From contig NZ_FOWP01000008.1 of NCBI RefSeq assembly GCF_900115475.1, positions 62,001 to 126,000 of the forward strand: a stretch of 64,000 nucleotides of DNA, in the 5' to 3' direction. Origin of the DNA: Ectopseudomonas composti. GTDB taxonomy: Bacteria > Pseudomonadota > Gammaproteobacteria > Pseudomonadales > Pseudomonadaceae. The notes under the pieces are model-generated. The model was not told the DNA's origin and searched no databases. It was given only the letters and a program-made list of their open reading frames with translations. The position numbers and the translations under genes are program-made. Below, one piece after another: positions 1 through 9,054 of the stretch (its first letter is position 1; every line of letters starts with the position of its first letter).

Positions 1-1
1 C

Positions 2-3000
2 CTGACCGCCGACTATGTGCGGCTGATCGAAGAGCGCCTTGGCGTGCAATTGCAGCCTGTCGAACCCAGCAACTGGGGCGCGATACTGGAACAGGCACGC
101 CGGGGTCAGGTAGACCTGCTTCCGGGCGTGATGTCGACACCCGAACGCCAGGAATACCTGACCTTCACCCGCCCCTACCTGGACTTCCCCATCGTCATCC
201 TGGCCCGCGCTGGCGGGCCGCAGCCCAAGCAACTCAAAGACCTGTATGGCCTCAAGGTCGCCGTCGTCAGCAACTACGCCCCACACGAGCTGCTGCGCCA
301 GCAACACCCCGACCTCAACCTGTTGCCGCTGCGCAACGTTGCCGCCGCCCTGCAGGCCCTGGCGACCAACGAGGCCGACGCCATGGTCGGCGACCTCGCT
401 TCCAGCGTCTGGAGCCTGCGCCAGCTCAAGCTCGACGGTCTCTATATCAGCGGCGAGACGCCCTATCGCTATCAGCTGGCAATGGCCGCACCCCGTGGGC
501 AAACCGTACTGGTCGGCATCCTCGACAGACTCTTCGCCGAGCTCAGCGCCGAAGAACTCACCGCCCTGCAGGAACCCTGGATCGGCAGCGTGCTGGACAA
601 GCGCAACGTCTGGCACGAAACCCTGCTCTATGGCCTACCTGCCTTGCTCGGCCTGCTGGCGATCATCGCCATCATCCTGCGCATCAACCACCGCCTGAAA
701 CGCGAGATGCGCAACCGTGAAGCGCTAGAGCAGGAACTGCGCAGCCGCGAGCAGCACTTTCGCGACATGGTCGAAAGCCTCTCGGCCATCACCTGGGAAA
801 CCGAATCCAGCGGGCTCACCTACACCTACGTATCGCCGCACGCGGAAAAGCTGCTGGGCTACCCACTGCACGAATGGCTGGAGCCCGGCTTCTGGCAACG
901 CCACCTGCACCCGGACGACCACCAGCGCACCCTGCGCAGCTGCCTGGAACAGTGCTCGGCCGGCAATGACCATGCGCTGGAATATCGCCTGCTCGCCGCT
1001 GACGGGCGCACGGTGTGGGTGCGCGATATCGTCACCTTGCTACAGCGCGACGAGCGCCAGGTGATTCGCGGCCTGATGGTCGATATCAGCGACGCCAAGC
1101 AGACCGAGCAGGCCCTGCGCCTGTCGGAACAGAAGTTCGCCTCGGTGTTCCAGCAGTGCCCGGACATCCTGATCATTACCCGCCGCGCCGACGGTGTGCT
1201 GCTGGAAGTGAACAGCACATTCGTCGAACAAACCGGCTTCAGCGTCGAGCAGGCCATCGGCAAGACCGCCACCGACCTCGACCTGTGGGGCGTGCCAGGC
1301 ATCGGTCCGAGCCTGTTGCTGCGCCTGCAGGATGAAAGCCTGCGTAATCTGGAAATGCCCTTCCGTCGTGCCGATGGCAGCCTCTTCACCGGGCTGATTT
1401 CGGCCAGCCCGTTCGTCCTCGACCACACCCCGGCACTGGTCGTGGTGGTACGCGACATCAGCCAGCTGAAGACCACCCAGCAGCAGTTGCAGATCTCCGA
1501 GGAGAAGTTCGCCAAGGCTTTTCATGCGTCGCCCGATGGCTTGCTGATCACCCGCCTGCGCGACGGACTGCTGGTGGAAGCCAACGAAGGCTTCAGCCGC
1601 ATCACCGGCTACAGCTTCGACGAAATCGCCGAACAGAGCACCCTCAGCCTGGGCATCTGGGCTGACCCGAAAGACCGTGAATTCCTGGTGCAACGTATTC
1701 GCGAGCAAGGCAGCGTGCGCGACATGATCGCCCCGGTGCGTACCAAGAGCGGCCACCTGCGCCTCTGCGAACTCTCCGCACAGCCGTTGCCCATCGGCGG
1801 TGACGAGTGCCTGCTGACCATCGCCCGCGACATCACCGAACGCCAGCAGATGCAGGAAGAACTGCAGCAAGCCGCCACCGTGTTCGAAAGCACCGCCGAA
1901 GGCGTGCTGATCACCGACCTCGAACAGCGCATCACTGCGGTCAACCGCGCCTTCACCCAGATCACCGGTTACAGCGAGGCCGAAGCCCTCGGCCAGCGCC
2001 CCAGCCTGCTCTCCTCCGGCCAGCACGACAACGCCTTCTACACCGCCATGTGGCACAGCCTGGCGGCCAACGGTCACTGGCAGGGAGAAATCTGGAACAG
2101 GCGCAAGAACGGCGAGCTGTACCCCGAATGGCTGACCATCAGCGCCGTGCGCAACAGCGACAACCAGACCACCCACTTCGTTGGCGTATTCGCCGACATC
2201 TCCAGCCTCAAGCATGCCCAGGCGCGCCTCGACCACCAGGCTCACCACGACCCGCTGACCGGCCTGCCCAACCGTCTGCTGTTCGAGAATCGACTGCGCA
2301 CCGCCCTGGATGGCTCACGCGCCGACGATCAACTGGGCGCCGTGCTATTTCTCGACCTCGACCGCTTCAAGCAGATCAACGACAGCCTTGGTCACCCGGT
2401 CGGCGACCAGTTGCTCAAGGCCATCGCCGCGCGCCTGAAACTGCAGCTGCGCGACATCGACACCGTGGCCCGTCTCGGCGGCGACGAATTCATCATCCTG
2501 CTGCCCGGCCTGCAGCAGCCGCAGGACGCCGAACAGGTCGCGCAGAAGCTCCTCGAATGCTTCGGCGCGCCCTTCCAGCTCGATAACCACGAGTTCTTCA
2601 TCAGCGCCAGCATCGGCATCAGCCTCTATCCCAAGGACGGTCTCGACGTCGCCACCCTGGTGAAGAACGCCGATGCGGCCATGTACCAATCCAAGGCCAA
2701 GGGGCGCAACCGCAGCGAGTTCTACACCCGCTCGCTGACCTTCCAGGTCAACGAACGCATGGCCATGGAGCAGGAACTGCGCCGCGCCCTGGAGCGCAAC
2801 GAGCTGAGCCTCTTCTACCAACCCAAGTTCTGCCTGCGCAGCCAGAGCCTGGTTGGCGCCGAAGCGCTGGTACGCTGGCAGCACCCGGTATTCGGCGAGA
2901 TCTCACCGGATCGCTTCATCCCGGTGGCCGAAGAAAGCGGGCTGATCCTGCCGCTGGGCGACTGGGTGCTGGAACAAGCCTGCCGCCAATTACAGGACTG

Positions 3001-3556
3001 GCAGGAAAGCGGCTGCGGCTTCGGCGCCCTCTCGGTCAATCTCGCCGGTGCCCAACTGCACCAGCCCAGCCTGCTGCCACGCATCAACGCACTGCTGCAA
3101 CGCTACAACCTGGCGCCGGAGCTGCTGCAACTGGAGATCACCGAGAACTTCATCATGAACCAGGCAGGCGAAGCGCTGGACATCCTCCACCGCCTCAAGC
3201 AGCTCGGCGTGCAACTGGCCATCGATGACTTCGGCACCGGCTACTCCTCGCTCAGCTACCTCAAGCGCCTGCCACTGGACGTACTGAAGATCGACCAGTC
3301 CTTCGTCCGCGGCCTGCCGGACGACCCGCACGACCTGGCGATCACCCGCGCCATCATCGCCCTGGGCAACAGCATGCAACTGACAGTGATCGCCGAAGGC
3401 GTGGAAACCAAGGCCCAGGAACTCTGCCTGGCTGCCGAAGGCTGCCTGCAGATCCAGGGCTACGTGGTCAGCCGGCCACTCTCGGCCGAGGCCTTCACCC
3501 GGAAATTTCTCTCGCCTGGTCAAGCGGTTGGCGCTGACGAGAACGCGCCGGTATAA
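2..3556 (+). CDS. rmcA: RmcA-like c-di-GMP protein (SBP-PAS-GGDEF-EAL), 5' end cut by window
   Basis: This is a membrane-bound dual cyclase/phosphodiesterase that sets c-di-GMP levels in response to a periplasmic ligand and cytoplasmic redox or PAS signals. The frame is already open at base 2 and in the middle of a periplasmic solute-binding domain (to about residue 190 of the visible part). One membrane helix follows near residues 205-225. Four PAS repeats then occupy roughly 245-730, then GGDEF (RLGGDEF near 825) and EAL (EALVRW near 955, DDFGTGYSS near 1070), both with intact catalytic motifs. The domain order and size (about 1184 visible residues) match RmcA of P. aeruginosa, which I recall also lies beside a CAU tRNA. 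The GTG at 17 is only an internal codon. The family is clear; the symbol is an inference from architecture and context. Confidence 0.85.
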   Translation: MTADYVRLIEERLGVQLQPVEPSNWGAILEQARRGQVDLLPGVMSTPERQEYLTFTRPYLDFPIVILARAGGPQPKQLKDLYGLKVAVVSNYAPHELLRQQHPDLNLLPLRNVAAALQALATNEADAMVGDLASSVWSLRQLKLDGLYISGETPYRYQLAMAAPRGQTVLVGILDRLFAELSAEELTALQEPWIGSVLDKRNVWHETLLYGLPALLGLLAIIAIILRINHRLKREMRNREALEQELRSREQHFRDMVESLSAITWETESSGLTYTYVSPHAEKLLGYPLHEWLEPGFWQRHLHPDDHQRTLRSCLEQCSAGNDHALEYRLLAADGRTVWVRDIVTLLQRDERQVIRGLMVDISDAKQTEQALRLSEQKFASVFQQCPDILIITRRADGVLLEVNSTFVEQTGFSVEQAIGKTATDLDLWGVPGIGPSLLLRLQDESLRNLEMPFRRADGSLFTGLISASPFVLDHTPALVVVVRDISQLKTTQQQLQISEEKFAKAFHASPDGLLITRLRDGLLVEANEGFSRITGYSFDEIAEQSTLSLGIWADPKDREFLVQRIREQGSVRDMIAPVRTKSGHLRLCELSAQPLPIGGDECLLTIARDITERQQMQEELQQAATVFESTAEGVLITDLEQRITAVNRAFTQITGYSEAEALGQRPSLLSSGQHDNAFYTAMWHSLAANGHWQGEIWNRRKNGELYPEWLTISAVRNSDNQTTHFVGVFADISSLKHAQARLDHQAHHDPLTGLPNRLLFENRLRTALDGSRADDQLGAVLFLDLDRFKQINDSLGHPVGDQLLKAIAARLKLQLRDIDTVARLGGDEFIILLPGLQQPQDAEQVAQKLLECFGAPFQLDNHEFFISASIGISLYPKDGLDVATLVKNADAAMYQSKAKGRNRSEFYTRSLTFQVNERMAMEQELRRALERNELSLFYQPKFCLRSQSLVGAEALVRWQHPVFGEISPDRFIPVAEESGLILPLGDWVLEQACRQLQDWQESGCGFGALSVNLAGAQLHQPSLLPRINALLQRYNLAPELLQLEITENFIMNQAGEALDILHRLKQLGVQLAIDDFGTGYSSLSYLKRLPLDVLKIDQSFVRGLPDDPHDLAITRAIIALGNSMQLTVIAEGVETKAQELCLAAEGCLQIQGYVVSRPLSAEAFTRKFLSPGQAVGADENAPV

Positions 3557-3557
3557 T
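3528..3557 (+). promoter_or_regulatory. Sigma-70 promoter of the tRNA gene
   Basis: TTGGCG (3528-3533), an 18-nt spacer and a perfect TATAAT (3552-3557) lie 16 nt before the tRNA. The -10 box overlaps the stop codon of the upstream rmcA-like gene, so the tRNA promoter is embedded in the end of that gene. Confidence 0.75.
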
Positions 3558-3572
3558 CCGCCGGCCTTCTGG

Positions 3573-3649
3573 GGGCCTATAGCTCAGTTGGTTAGAGCAG
3601 AGGACTCATAATCCTTTGGTCCACGGTTCGAGTCCGTGTGGGCCCACCA
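3573..3649 (+). tRNA. tRNA with CAT anticodon (tRNA-Met or lysidine-type tRNA-Ile2)
   Basis: A full 77-nt cloverleaf can be drawn. The acceptor stem GGGCCTA pairs with TGGGCCC. The anticodon loop is CTCATAA on a GAGGA/TCCTT stem, the T-loop is TTCGAGT, the discriminator is A and the CCA is encoded. The anticodon is CAT. C4-G69 and C5-G68 pairs are present, which are recognition elements for TilS in tRNA-Ile2, so an isoleucine (AUA) identity is possible. Pseudomonas annotations usually label this locus tRNA-Met. The gene stays intact after island integration because the repeat restores its 3' half. Confidence 0.95.
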
Positions 3650-3677
3650 CCTTCAAAGCCGCGCATTGCGCGGCTTT
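3603..3677. repeat. attL: 75-bp direct repeat covering tRNA 3' half and its terminator
   Basis: These 75 bases, from GACTCATAATC in the anticodon arm to the end of the terminator stem, are repeated without mismatch at 17796-17870. Bases outside differ on both sides. An exact duplication of a tRNA 3' end bracketing an integrase gene is the signature of site-specific insertion of an island. Confidence 0.95.
3655..3677 (+). terminator. tRNA terminator hairpin
   Basis: AAAGCCGCGC, a 3-nt loop ATT and GCGCGGCTTT form a 10-bp stem just after the tRNA, followed by a short T-rich stretch (GCGCTTTTC). The same hairpin is duplicated at the right end of the island. Confidence 0.7.
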
Positions 3678-3722
3678 GCGCTTTTCGTGGCCCTGACATC
3701 CGGATCAGTCCTTTGGTCCAAA

Positions 3723-3740
3723 GGTACAATATCGGTACAG
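3723..3740. promoter_or_regulatory. Putative integrase arm-type sites, left end
   Basis: Two GGTACA half-sites 11 nt apart (GGTACAATATCGGTACAG) lie between attL and the integrase start. An almost identical 18-mer sits at 17649-17666 near attR. Shared short repeats inside both ends are expected for arm-type binding sites of a lambda-like integrase; this role is inferred. Confidence 0.5.
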
Positions 3741-3778
3741 CGCTGGTACGCCAGCCTGCCTTTGGAGTCCCGTCTAAG

Positions 3779-4840
3779 ATGGCCACAATTGTAAAAACGC
3801 CTGCTGGCACCTGGAAAGCCGTAGTACGCAAAACCGGCTGGCCGACCAATGCTAAAAGCTTTCGCACCAAGCGCGACGCCGAAGACTGGGCACGCCGCAC
3901 TGAAGACGAAATGGTGCGAGGGGTGTATATCCAACGTAGTGGCTCTGAGCGCCTGACACTGGAGAAGGCCCTCGAGCGCTATCTGGCAGAGGTGACGCCG
4001 AGCAAGAAGCCCACCACTCGCAAGGCCGAAGCCACCAAGGCCAAGCGACTGACCCAGCACCTGGGCAAATACTCCCTGGCCGCCCTCTCCGCGGAGATCA
4101 TCGCGAACTACCGCGACACCCGACTCAGCACCCTAAGCAAGCGTGGCATGCCCACCAGCAACAATACCGTGCGGCTTGAACTGGCTCTGCTTAGCCATCT
4201 CTATACCGTGGCGATCCAAGAGTGGGGGCTGGGACTGACCTTCAACCCAGTACTGAATATCCGCAAGCCCAGCCCAGGAGAAGGTCGCGACCGCAGATTG
4301 TCTGCCGATGAGGAGAGACGTCTGCTCGCCGCAGTGAACAATCACAGCAACCCCATGCTTGGCTGGATCGTTCGCATCGCCCTGGAAACGGGCATGCGCT
4401 CGTCGGAGGTCACAGGCCTACGCTGCCACCAAGTCGACCTGAAAAAGCGCGTAGTGCGCCTCGCAGAGACGAAGAACGATAGTGCTCGCACCGTCCCACT
4501 CACCAAGCAAGCCACCGAAGCCTTCAAGGCTGCCCTGGAGAATCCTGTTCGTCCCAAGGATTGCAGCCTGGTGTTCTTTGGCGAACCGGGAAAGGACGAG
4601 AAGCGCCGTCCCTATGCCTTCACCAAAACCTGGGGGCTGCTGAAGAAGAAACTCGGCATGCCCGACCTGCGCTTCCACGATCTTCGACACGAGGCTGTCA
4701 GCCGGCTGGTTGAAGGCGGTCTATCCGACCAGGAGGTGTCGGCCATTAGCGGCCATAAGTCGATGCAGATGCTCAAGCGCTATACGCATCTTCGAGCCGA
4801 GGACCTGGTCAGCAGGCTCGACCGAATGACACGAAACTAG
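3779..4840 (+). CDS. Tyrosine-type site-specific integrase of the island
   Basis: This enzyme catalyses integration and excision at the neighbouring tRNA. It has 353 residues. A short N-terminal arm-binding-like region and a SAM-like core-binding domain (about 55-165) are followed by the catalytic domain. The catalytic residues are intact: Arg in ETGMRSSEV (near 207), HDLRHEAV (near 300), His in SGHKSMQML (near 326) and the nucleophile in KRYTHL (near 335). The open frame extends back to 3638 inside the att repeat, but ATG 3779 is preceded by GGAG and begins a normal N-terminus (MATIVKTPAGTW). It lies about 100 bp from attL and points into the island, as is usual for tRNA-island integrases. 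Confidence 0.93.
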   Translation: MATIVKTPAGTWKAVVRKTGWPTNAKSFRTKRDAEDWARRTEDEMVRGVYIQRSGSERLTLEKALERYLAEVTPSKKPTTRKAEATKAKRLTQHLGKYSLAALSAEIIANYRDTRLSTLSKRGMPTSNNTVRLELALLSHLYTVAIQEWGLGLTFNPVLNIRKPSPGEGRDRRLSADEERRLLAAVNNHSNPMLGWIVRIALETGMRSSEVTGLRCHQVDLKKRVVRLAETKNDSARTVPLTKQATEAFKAALENPVRPKDCSLVFFGEPGKDEKRRPYAFTKTWGLLKKKLGMPDLRFHDLRHEAVSRLVEGGLSDQEVSAISGHKSMQMLKRYTHLRAEDLVSRLDRMTRN

Positions 4841-4848
4841 GCTTAACT

Positions 4849-4888
4849 AGGCTGAAATAGTTTCTGCATGCAGAAACTATTTCAGCCT
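4849..4888. repeat. 40-bp perfect palindrome downstream of the integrase
   Basis: AGGCTGAAATAGTTTCTGCA is followed at once by its own reverse complement, giving a 40-bp perfect palindrome. It lies in a 100-bp AT-rich gap with several CTAG words (4837-4932) and two T-runs (4904-4909, 4933-4938). It could be a bidirectional terminator, a cruciform or a regulator/excisionase site; the sequence alone does not decide. Confidence 0.8.
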
Positions 4889-4993
4889 GATCTAGATTGA
4901 GCTTTTTTCGGCTCAGCTAGCTAAAACTAGCCTTTTTTGGGGCAGTCGCTTCCCACTGTTTCAAGCATCCACACAACAACCGGATGCCTTGAA

Positions 4994-5224
4994 ATGTGCC
5001 TCGAAGAACAATTGCTCTCCAAGTTCGGCCCACTCCTCACCCTGAAACAGTTGGCCGAGGTGCTTCACCGGTCCCCGCAAGGACTCACCTTCACGCTGTC
5101 GCGTGATTCTGATTTTGCCCAGCAAATCAACTCAACCAAGCTGCGCTTGGGCCGCCGGGTGTACTTCCGGTCGAACCTGCTCGCAGCAGTTCTTGAAGGA
5201 CAAACGCCTGACCTGACCAACTGA
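4994..5224 (+). CDS. Small helix-turn-helix DNA-binding protein (AlpA/excisionase-like)
   Basis: A 76-residue protein with the helix-turn-helix-like segment LLTLKQLAEVLHRSPQGL in its first half and a basic RLGRRVYF beta-wing-like segment near residue 60. This layout is typical of small regulators or recombination-directionality factors carried beside island integrases. The frame stays open back to 4937, but ATG 4994 starts at the conserved-looking MCLEEQLLSKFG and has GGAT a few bases before it. It precedes the Rep gene by 10 nt and is probably co-transcribed. The DNA-binding role is likely; excisionase versus repressor is undecided. Confidence 0.65.
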   Translation: MCLEEQLLSKFGPLLTLKQLAEVLHRSPQGLTFTLSRDSDFAQQINSTKLRLGRRVYFRSNLLAAVLEGQTPDLTN

Positions 5225-5234
5225 GTCAGGCGCT

Positions 5235-6518
5235 ATGACGTCCTCGACTCTGCCGCTATTCAGCGCAGCGGAGGAAGCGGCTCTGTTTCACAGCCAGAGC
5301 CCTGGCTACTTCGCACTACTGGTTCGCCAGCCAAACAGGATGGTGCAATCGTCTCACCCGCTATCGGTAATGGACCAGGTGCTAGCTTTGGTTGACTGCA
5401 GGCTGGACACCTGGATCTCGCAAGCAGAGTTTTTCCGCCCGAATCGTCGGGTTGTGAATCTCGCACGAATTGGCCTGCTGTTCGCTGATCTGGATACTTA
5501 CCGTCAACCCTGGGCAAGCGGGAGGTCTCCTGACCAGCTGGCGGCTAGCGTCCTCTATCACTGCCAAGAGGAAGGCATTCCCTGCCCTTCAATCCTGGTG
5601 TTCAGTGGCCGCGGGCTGCAGGCAAAGTGGTTCCTCGATGCGGCACTGCCACGTCAAGCCTTACCGCGCTGGAATGCTTGCCAGCGCCATCTGATCGATC
5701 GCCTAGCACCACTCGGCGCTGACCCTGCAGCGCGCGATGCTAGTCGTGTTTTGCGTCTTGTAACGACGGTGAACTCACGGTCTGGCGAGATCTGCCGCGT
5801 GGTTCATGTTGAGCACGGAGAGGATGGGCAGCCAGTGCGCTATTCATTCGAGGATCTGGCAGAGACCCTACTACCAGTGTCTCGCTGGGACATCGAGGCT
5901 GGCCACAAGGCACGCGCTGATCACCGGCAGCTTAGGCTCCTGCAGGGCAAAGAGACCGGAAAGTTACGCACGCTCAGTGGACGACAACTGGCATGGGATC
6001 GCCTGGAGGATCTACGCAAACTGGGCGAGATGCGCGGCGGAGTCAGCGAGGGAGAGCGGATGCAGCATCTCTTCTGGCGACTCAATTTCTTATTGTTATC
6101 TGGTGCCACCAACAGCCAACAAATGTTTCTGGAGGCCTCTGCGCTGGCCCAGGAGTTAGACCCGGCCTGGCATCACCGACGGCAAGAGCTCTCGACGCTG
6201 TACCAAAAGGCGCGTGCCTACGAAGCCGGCGAGCGTGTTGAGTTTGGTGGCCGTCAGCTTGTTCCGCTTTATACGCCCAAGAACAACACACTCATAAACC
6301 TGCTCATGATTACCGATGCTGAACAACGCCAACTCCGGACAATCGTCAGCTCAGCTGTCGCAGCAGAGCGACACCGTGTACGCGAGGAGAGTCGACGGCG
6401 AGCAGCTGGAGCAATTCCTCGACAGAGCTACGAGGCAGGTTCGCTCTCGAAAGCCCGTCCCTGGGAAGCCCATGGAATTAGTCGAGCGTCATGGTATCGA
6501 GCAGGCAAGCCTGAGTGA
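5235..6518 (+). CDS. Primase/replication-initiator-like protein (AEP fold)
   Basis: This 427-residue protein resembles plasmid and phage replication proteins with an archaeo-eukaryotic primase core. The first catalytic motif appears as LLFADLDT (near 80), the second as FSGRGLQAKWF (near 122), and the third region as RDASRVLRLVTTVNS (near 167). The C-terminus ends in a helix-turn-helix-like WEAHGISRASWYR. It follows the HTH gene by 10 nt. In an integrative island such a gene may let the excised circle replicate transiently or prime transfer. The motif pattern is clear; the function on this element is inferred. Confidence 0.65.
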   Translation: MTSSTLPLFSAAEEAALFHSQSPGYFALLVRQPNRMVQSSHPLSVMDQVLALVDCRLDTWISQAEFFRPNRRVVNLARIGLLFADLDTYRQPWASGRSPDQLAASVLYHCQEEGIPCPSILVFSGRGLQAKWFLDAALPRQALPRWNACQRHLIDRLAPLGADPAARDASRVLRLVTTVNSRSGEICRVVHVEHGEDGQPVRYSFEDLAETLLPVSRWDIEAGHKARADHRQLRLLQGKETGKLRTLSGRQLAWDRLEDLRKLGEMRGGVSEGERMQHLFWRLNFLLLSGATNSQQMFLEASALAQELDPAWHHRRQELSTLYQKARAYEAGERVEFGGRQLVPLYTPKNNTLINLLMITDAEQRQLRTIVSSAVAAERHRVREESRRRAAGAIPRQSYEAGSLSKARPWEAHGISRASWYRAGKPE

Positions 6519-6648
6519 GACAGGTCCGTGCGTATTACTAATGGCGAAGCCCTATCGGACTTCATGTGCAATGGCTGATAGGGCTTAAATGGCCATCTTG
6601 CTTACAGCAAAATGCTTAACCACTTGGCCAACACATAAGGAATGTCCG

Positions 6649-8910
6649 ATGGATGATTTGGGGTTCGCCGATGACCGGCCGATCGAAGCACACGACCAAG
6701 ACTTGCTCGGCCGATCAACGTTCGCGAGAAACCTTGCAGCCGCTATTGCAGGCTGGAAAAACAAAGAAAGCCTTGTGATTGCCTTAACAGGAGCCTGGGG
6801 TAGCGGCAAGAGCTCAATCAAGAATCTAGCCATACAGGAGTTCGCGACAAACCCAAGCCACGAGGTTATTGAATACAACCCATGGGAGTGGACCGGCCAG
6901 GAGAAGCTTAGCTCTTCATTTTTCAATGAGGTTTCCTTGGCTATCAAGCGCAAAGACAAGAGCGAAGATGGTAAGCAGTTGGCCAAGGTGCTGCGCCAGT
7001 ATGGGCGAAAGCTCAACGCCAGTGCCGTGCTGATGGAGGGCTTCGCCAAATATCTATCGCTGTTCCTTGGTTCGGCCTTGGTCACCTCGTACCTCAGCTT
7101 CTTGACCGAAAACCCGATAGCACAAACGGTGATGATTGTATTGAGTGGTGGCTCAGCACTAGCTGCCAGCGCAGCGGCGTTGAAGCGGCTAGCTCGATTT
7201 TTGTCAGATCGCGCTGAAGGTTTGGATCAGTCCGCGAAGGAGAATGAACTCACTTTGAGCGAGATCCGTGGCGAGATCCGTACATTGTTGGCTAAACGCG
7301 AACACCCGCTGCTTATCGTCATGGACGACATCGACCGGCTCTCACCAGACCAGATGAAAGCATTGTTCCAGCTGGTCAAAGGCAACATGGACTTCCCAAA
7401 TGTAGTGTTCTTACTGCTGTTCCAACGGGACATAGTTGAACAGGGTCTTGAGCTTGCCGGCTTCAAGGGGGCGGAATACCTCGAGAAAATAATCCAGGCC
7501 CCCTTTAGCGTCCCCGCACTGTCCACTGAGCGATTGGAGGCGGTGCTGTTCGAGAGGCTGAATGCAATCCTTACCAACGAACCACAACTGGCGGGAAAAT
7601 TTGATACTGACTACTGGACTGGTGTGTACCGTAAGGGGCTCAGCCAGTTTTTCCACAATCTTCGTGACGTTTACCGTTATACCTCCACACTTGCCTTCCA
7701 CTGCAGGTTGCTGCGTGGCGCCGACGTTGCCGAGATCAATGCAGTGGATCTGTTTGCCTTGGAGTGCCTAAGAACCTTCGCTCCGGCCAGCTATGACGCT
7801 ATGCCGCAACATAAGGTGGCCCTCACCGGCAGTGGTTTGTTGATGCGCCAGGATCAAACCGAGAAAGGCCGAATCACGGACATAGTCCAAAGTATTGTGG
7901 CGCTAGCTCCGCAGGACTACCGCAGCGGGGTGGAACAGATCATCAAGCAGCTATTCCCAACTCTCGACTGGGTCTTTAAGAACACTACCTACGATGGATC
8001 TACGCACGGCCGATGGCTGCGGGAGTCTCGGGTGTGTCGAGTCGAGACCTTCGACCGCTACTTTGAATTGGCCTTGCCGATCAGCGAAGTATCGAATTCG
8101 CTACTGCACTCGCTAACAATGCTGCTACCTGACAGCGAACGGTTCTGCGACATTCTGCGCAACCAGAACGAGCCCCAGCAAAAGGCTGTGTTGGACAGGC
8201 TGGAGTCCTTCATTGACGAGTTCCCGATCGATCAGTCATCAGCGGTATTGGAAACACTGCTAAACGCCGGAGAGGTTGTCCATGGCGGTGAGTCATCCAT
8301 AACGACGGTATCCCATCCAGTGCAGGTGTTCCGTTTGTTGCGATTCTTCCTATTGCGCAACGACGATCTAACCGCACGCAGCGAACTGCTGCTACGTGCA
8401 TTCGAGAAAGCCAAGGGCTATCTCGTTATGGAGCGAATGCTTGGTTTGGAGTCTTCCCACAGACGAAAAGCTGAACCTACTGACTTGGATGATGCAGGCT
8501 ACGAAAAGCTCAAACTGATGTTTGTGGCTGACCTGCTAGCTAAAGCGAATCTCGACCCTGACGCCTTCCTCGCGCATTGGAACTTCATATCCTTTGCCTA
8601 TCGGTTGAATGACTTCGCTGATGGAGCAGGAAGCCAGTGGATCAAGCAGCAGGTTACAACACTCAAGCGTTTTGTTCTGTTTGCCGAGGCTGCTGTAAGC
8701 AAAGGCACATCATATGGGGGGAATGGAGCGGCTACCTTCTACTTTGTGCGAATCGCCACCCTGGAAGACTTACTTGGAATAGAGGCATGTCAACGGTGGA
8801 TGGAGCAGATTCAGCGAGCAGAGCTGACCGAAACGGCACGCCGAGCCATTGATCTAGTAGAGGAGGCGCTTGGCAAGCATCAGCGCGGCGAGAAGTCTGA
8901 CTTCGACTGA
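6649..8910 (+). CDS. KAP-family P-loop NTPase, probable phage-defence cargo
   Basis: This protein has 753 residues. The Walker A motif GAWGSGKSS lies near 48-56, followed by the KAP-typical EYNPWEW. Two closely spaced hydrophobic helices (about 132-185) are inserted before the Walker B motif MDDIDRL (near 227). The long C-terminal half is helical and without a recognisable domain. KAP NTPases are membrane-associated and include PifA, which excludes phage T7. ATG 6649 has an AAGGA site 7 nt upstream; the frame open from 6589 lacks one. The gene stands alone, 130 bp after the Rep gene, with no adjacent toxin or partner. Family membership is confident; a defence role is inferred. Confidence 0.82.
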   Translation: MDDLGFADDRPIEAHDQDLLGRSTFARNLAAAIAGWKNKESLVIALTGAWGSGKSSIKNLAIQEFATNPSHEVIEYNPWEWTGQEKLSSSFFNEVSLAIKRKDKSEDGKQLAKVLRQYGRKLNASAVLMEGFAKYLSLFLGSALVTSYLSFLTENPIAQTVMIVLSGGSALAASAAALKRLARFLSDRAEGLDQSAKENELTLSEIRGEIRTLLAKREHPLLIVMDDIDRLSPDQMKALFQLVKGNMDFPNVVFLLLFQRDIVEQGLELAGFKGAEYLEKIIQAPFSVPALSTERLEAVLFERLNAILTNEPQLAGKFDTDYWTGVYRKGLSQFFHNLRDVYRYTSTLAFHCRLLRGADVAEINAVDLFALECLRTFAPASYDAMPQHKVALTGSGLLMRQDQTEKGRITDIVQSIVALAPQDYRSGVEQIIKQLFPTLDWVFKNTTYDGSTHGRWLRESRVCRVETFDRYFELALPISEVSNSLLHSLTMLLPDSERFCDILRNQNEPQQKAVLDRLESFIDEFPIDQSSAVLETLLNAGEVVHGGESSITTVSHPVQVFRLLRFFLLRNDDLTARSELLLRAFEKAKGYLVMERMLGLESSHRRKAEPTDLDDAGYEKLKLMFVADLLAKANLDPDAFLAHWNFISFAYRLNDFADGAGSQWIKQQVTTLKRFVLFAEAAVSKGTSYGGNGAATFYFVRIATLEDLLGIEACQRWMEQIQRAELTETARRAIDLVEEALGKHQRGEKSDFD

Positions 8911-8973
8911 TTAGAGGTGAAGCTCGTAGCATTGCACTCATTTACACATTGAATGCCGTGTACTTCGTTCCTA

Positions 8974-9054
8974 GCTGTGCGTCACTACCTCCGGGTAGTG
9001 ACGCACAGCGTAGGGCCGCGTAGAGCGGCCCCAAACGGCTCGCACAGCGAGCCG
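8974..9054. repeat. Three adjacent strong hairpins after the KAP gene
   Basis: Three perfect stem-loops stand side by side: 8974-9009 (16-bp stem, loop TCCG), 9013-9031 (7-bp stem, loop GTAGA) and 9036-9054 (8-bp stem, loop ACA, followed by A7). The runs after them are A, not T, so they are not standard plus-strand terminators. They may be protein-binding sites, an RNA structure or a transfer/replication origin. Confidence 0.8.

Noticed and set aside
1040..2248. Open frame of 402 codons antisense to the PAS region of the rmcA-like gene
   Set aside because: High-GC shadow; the plus strand has unmistakable PAS-GGDEF-EAL content.
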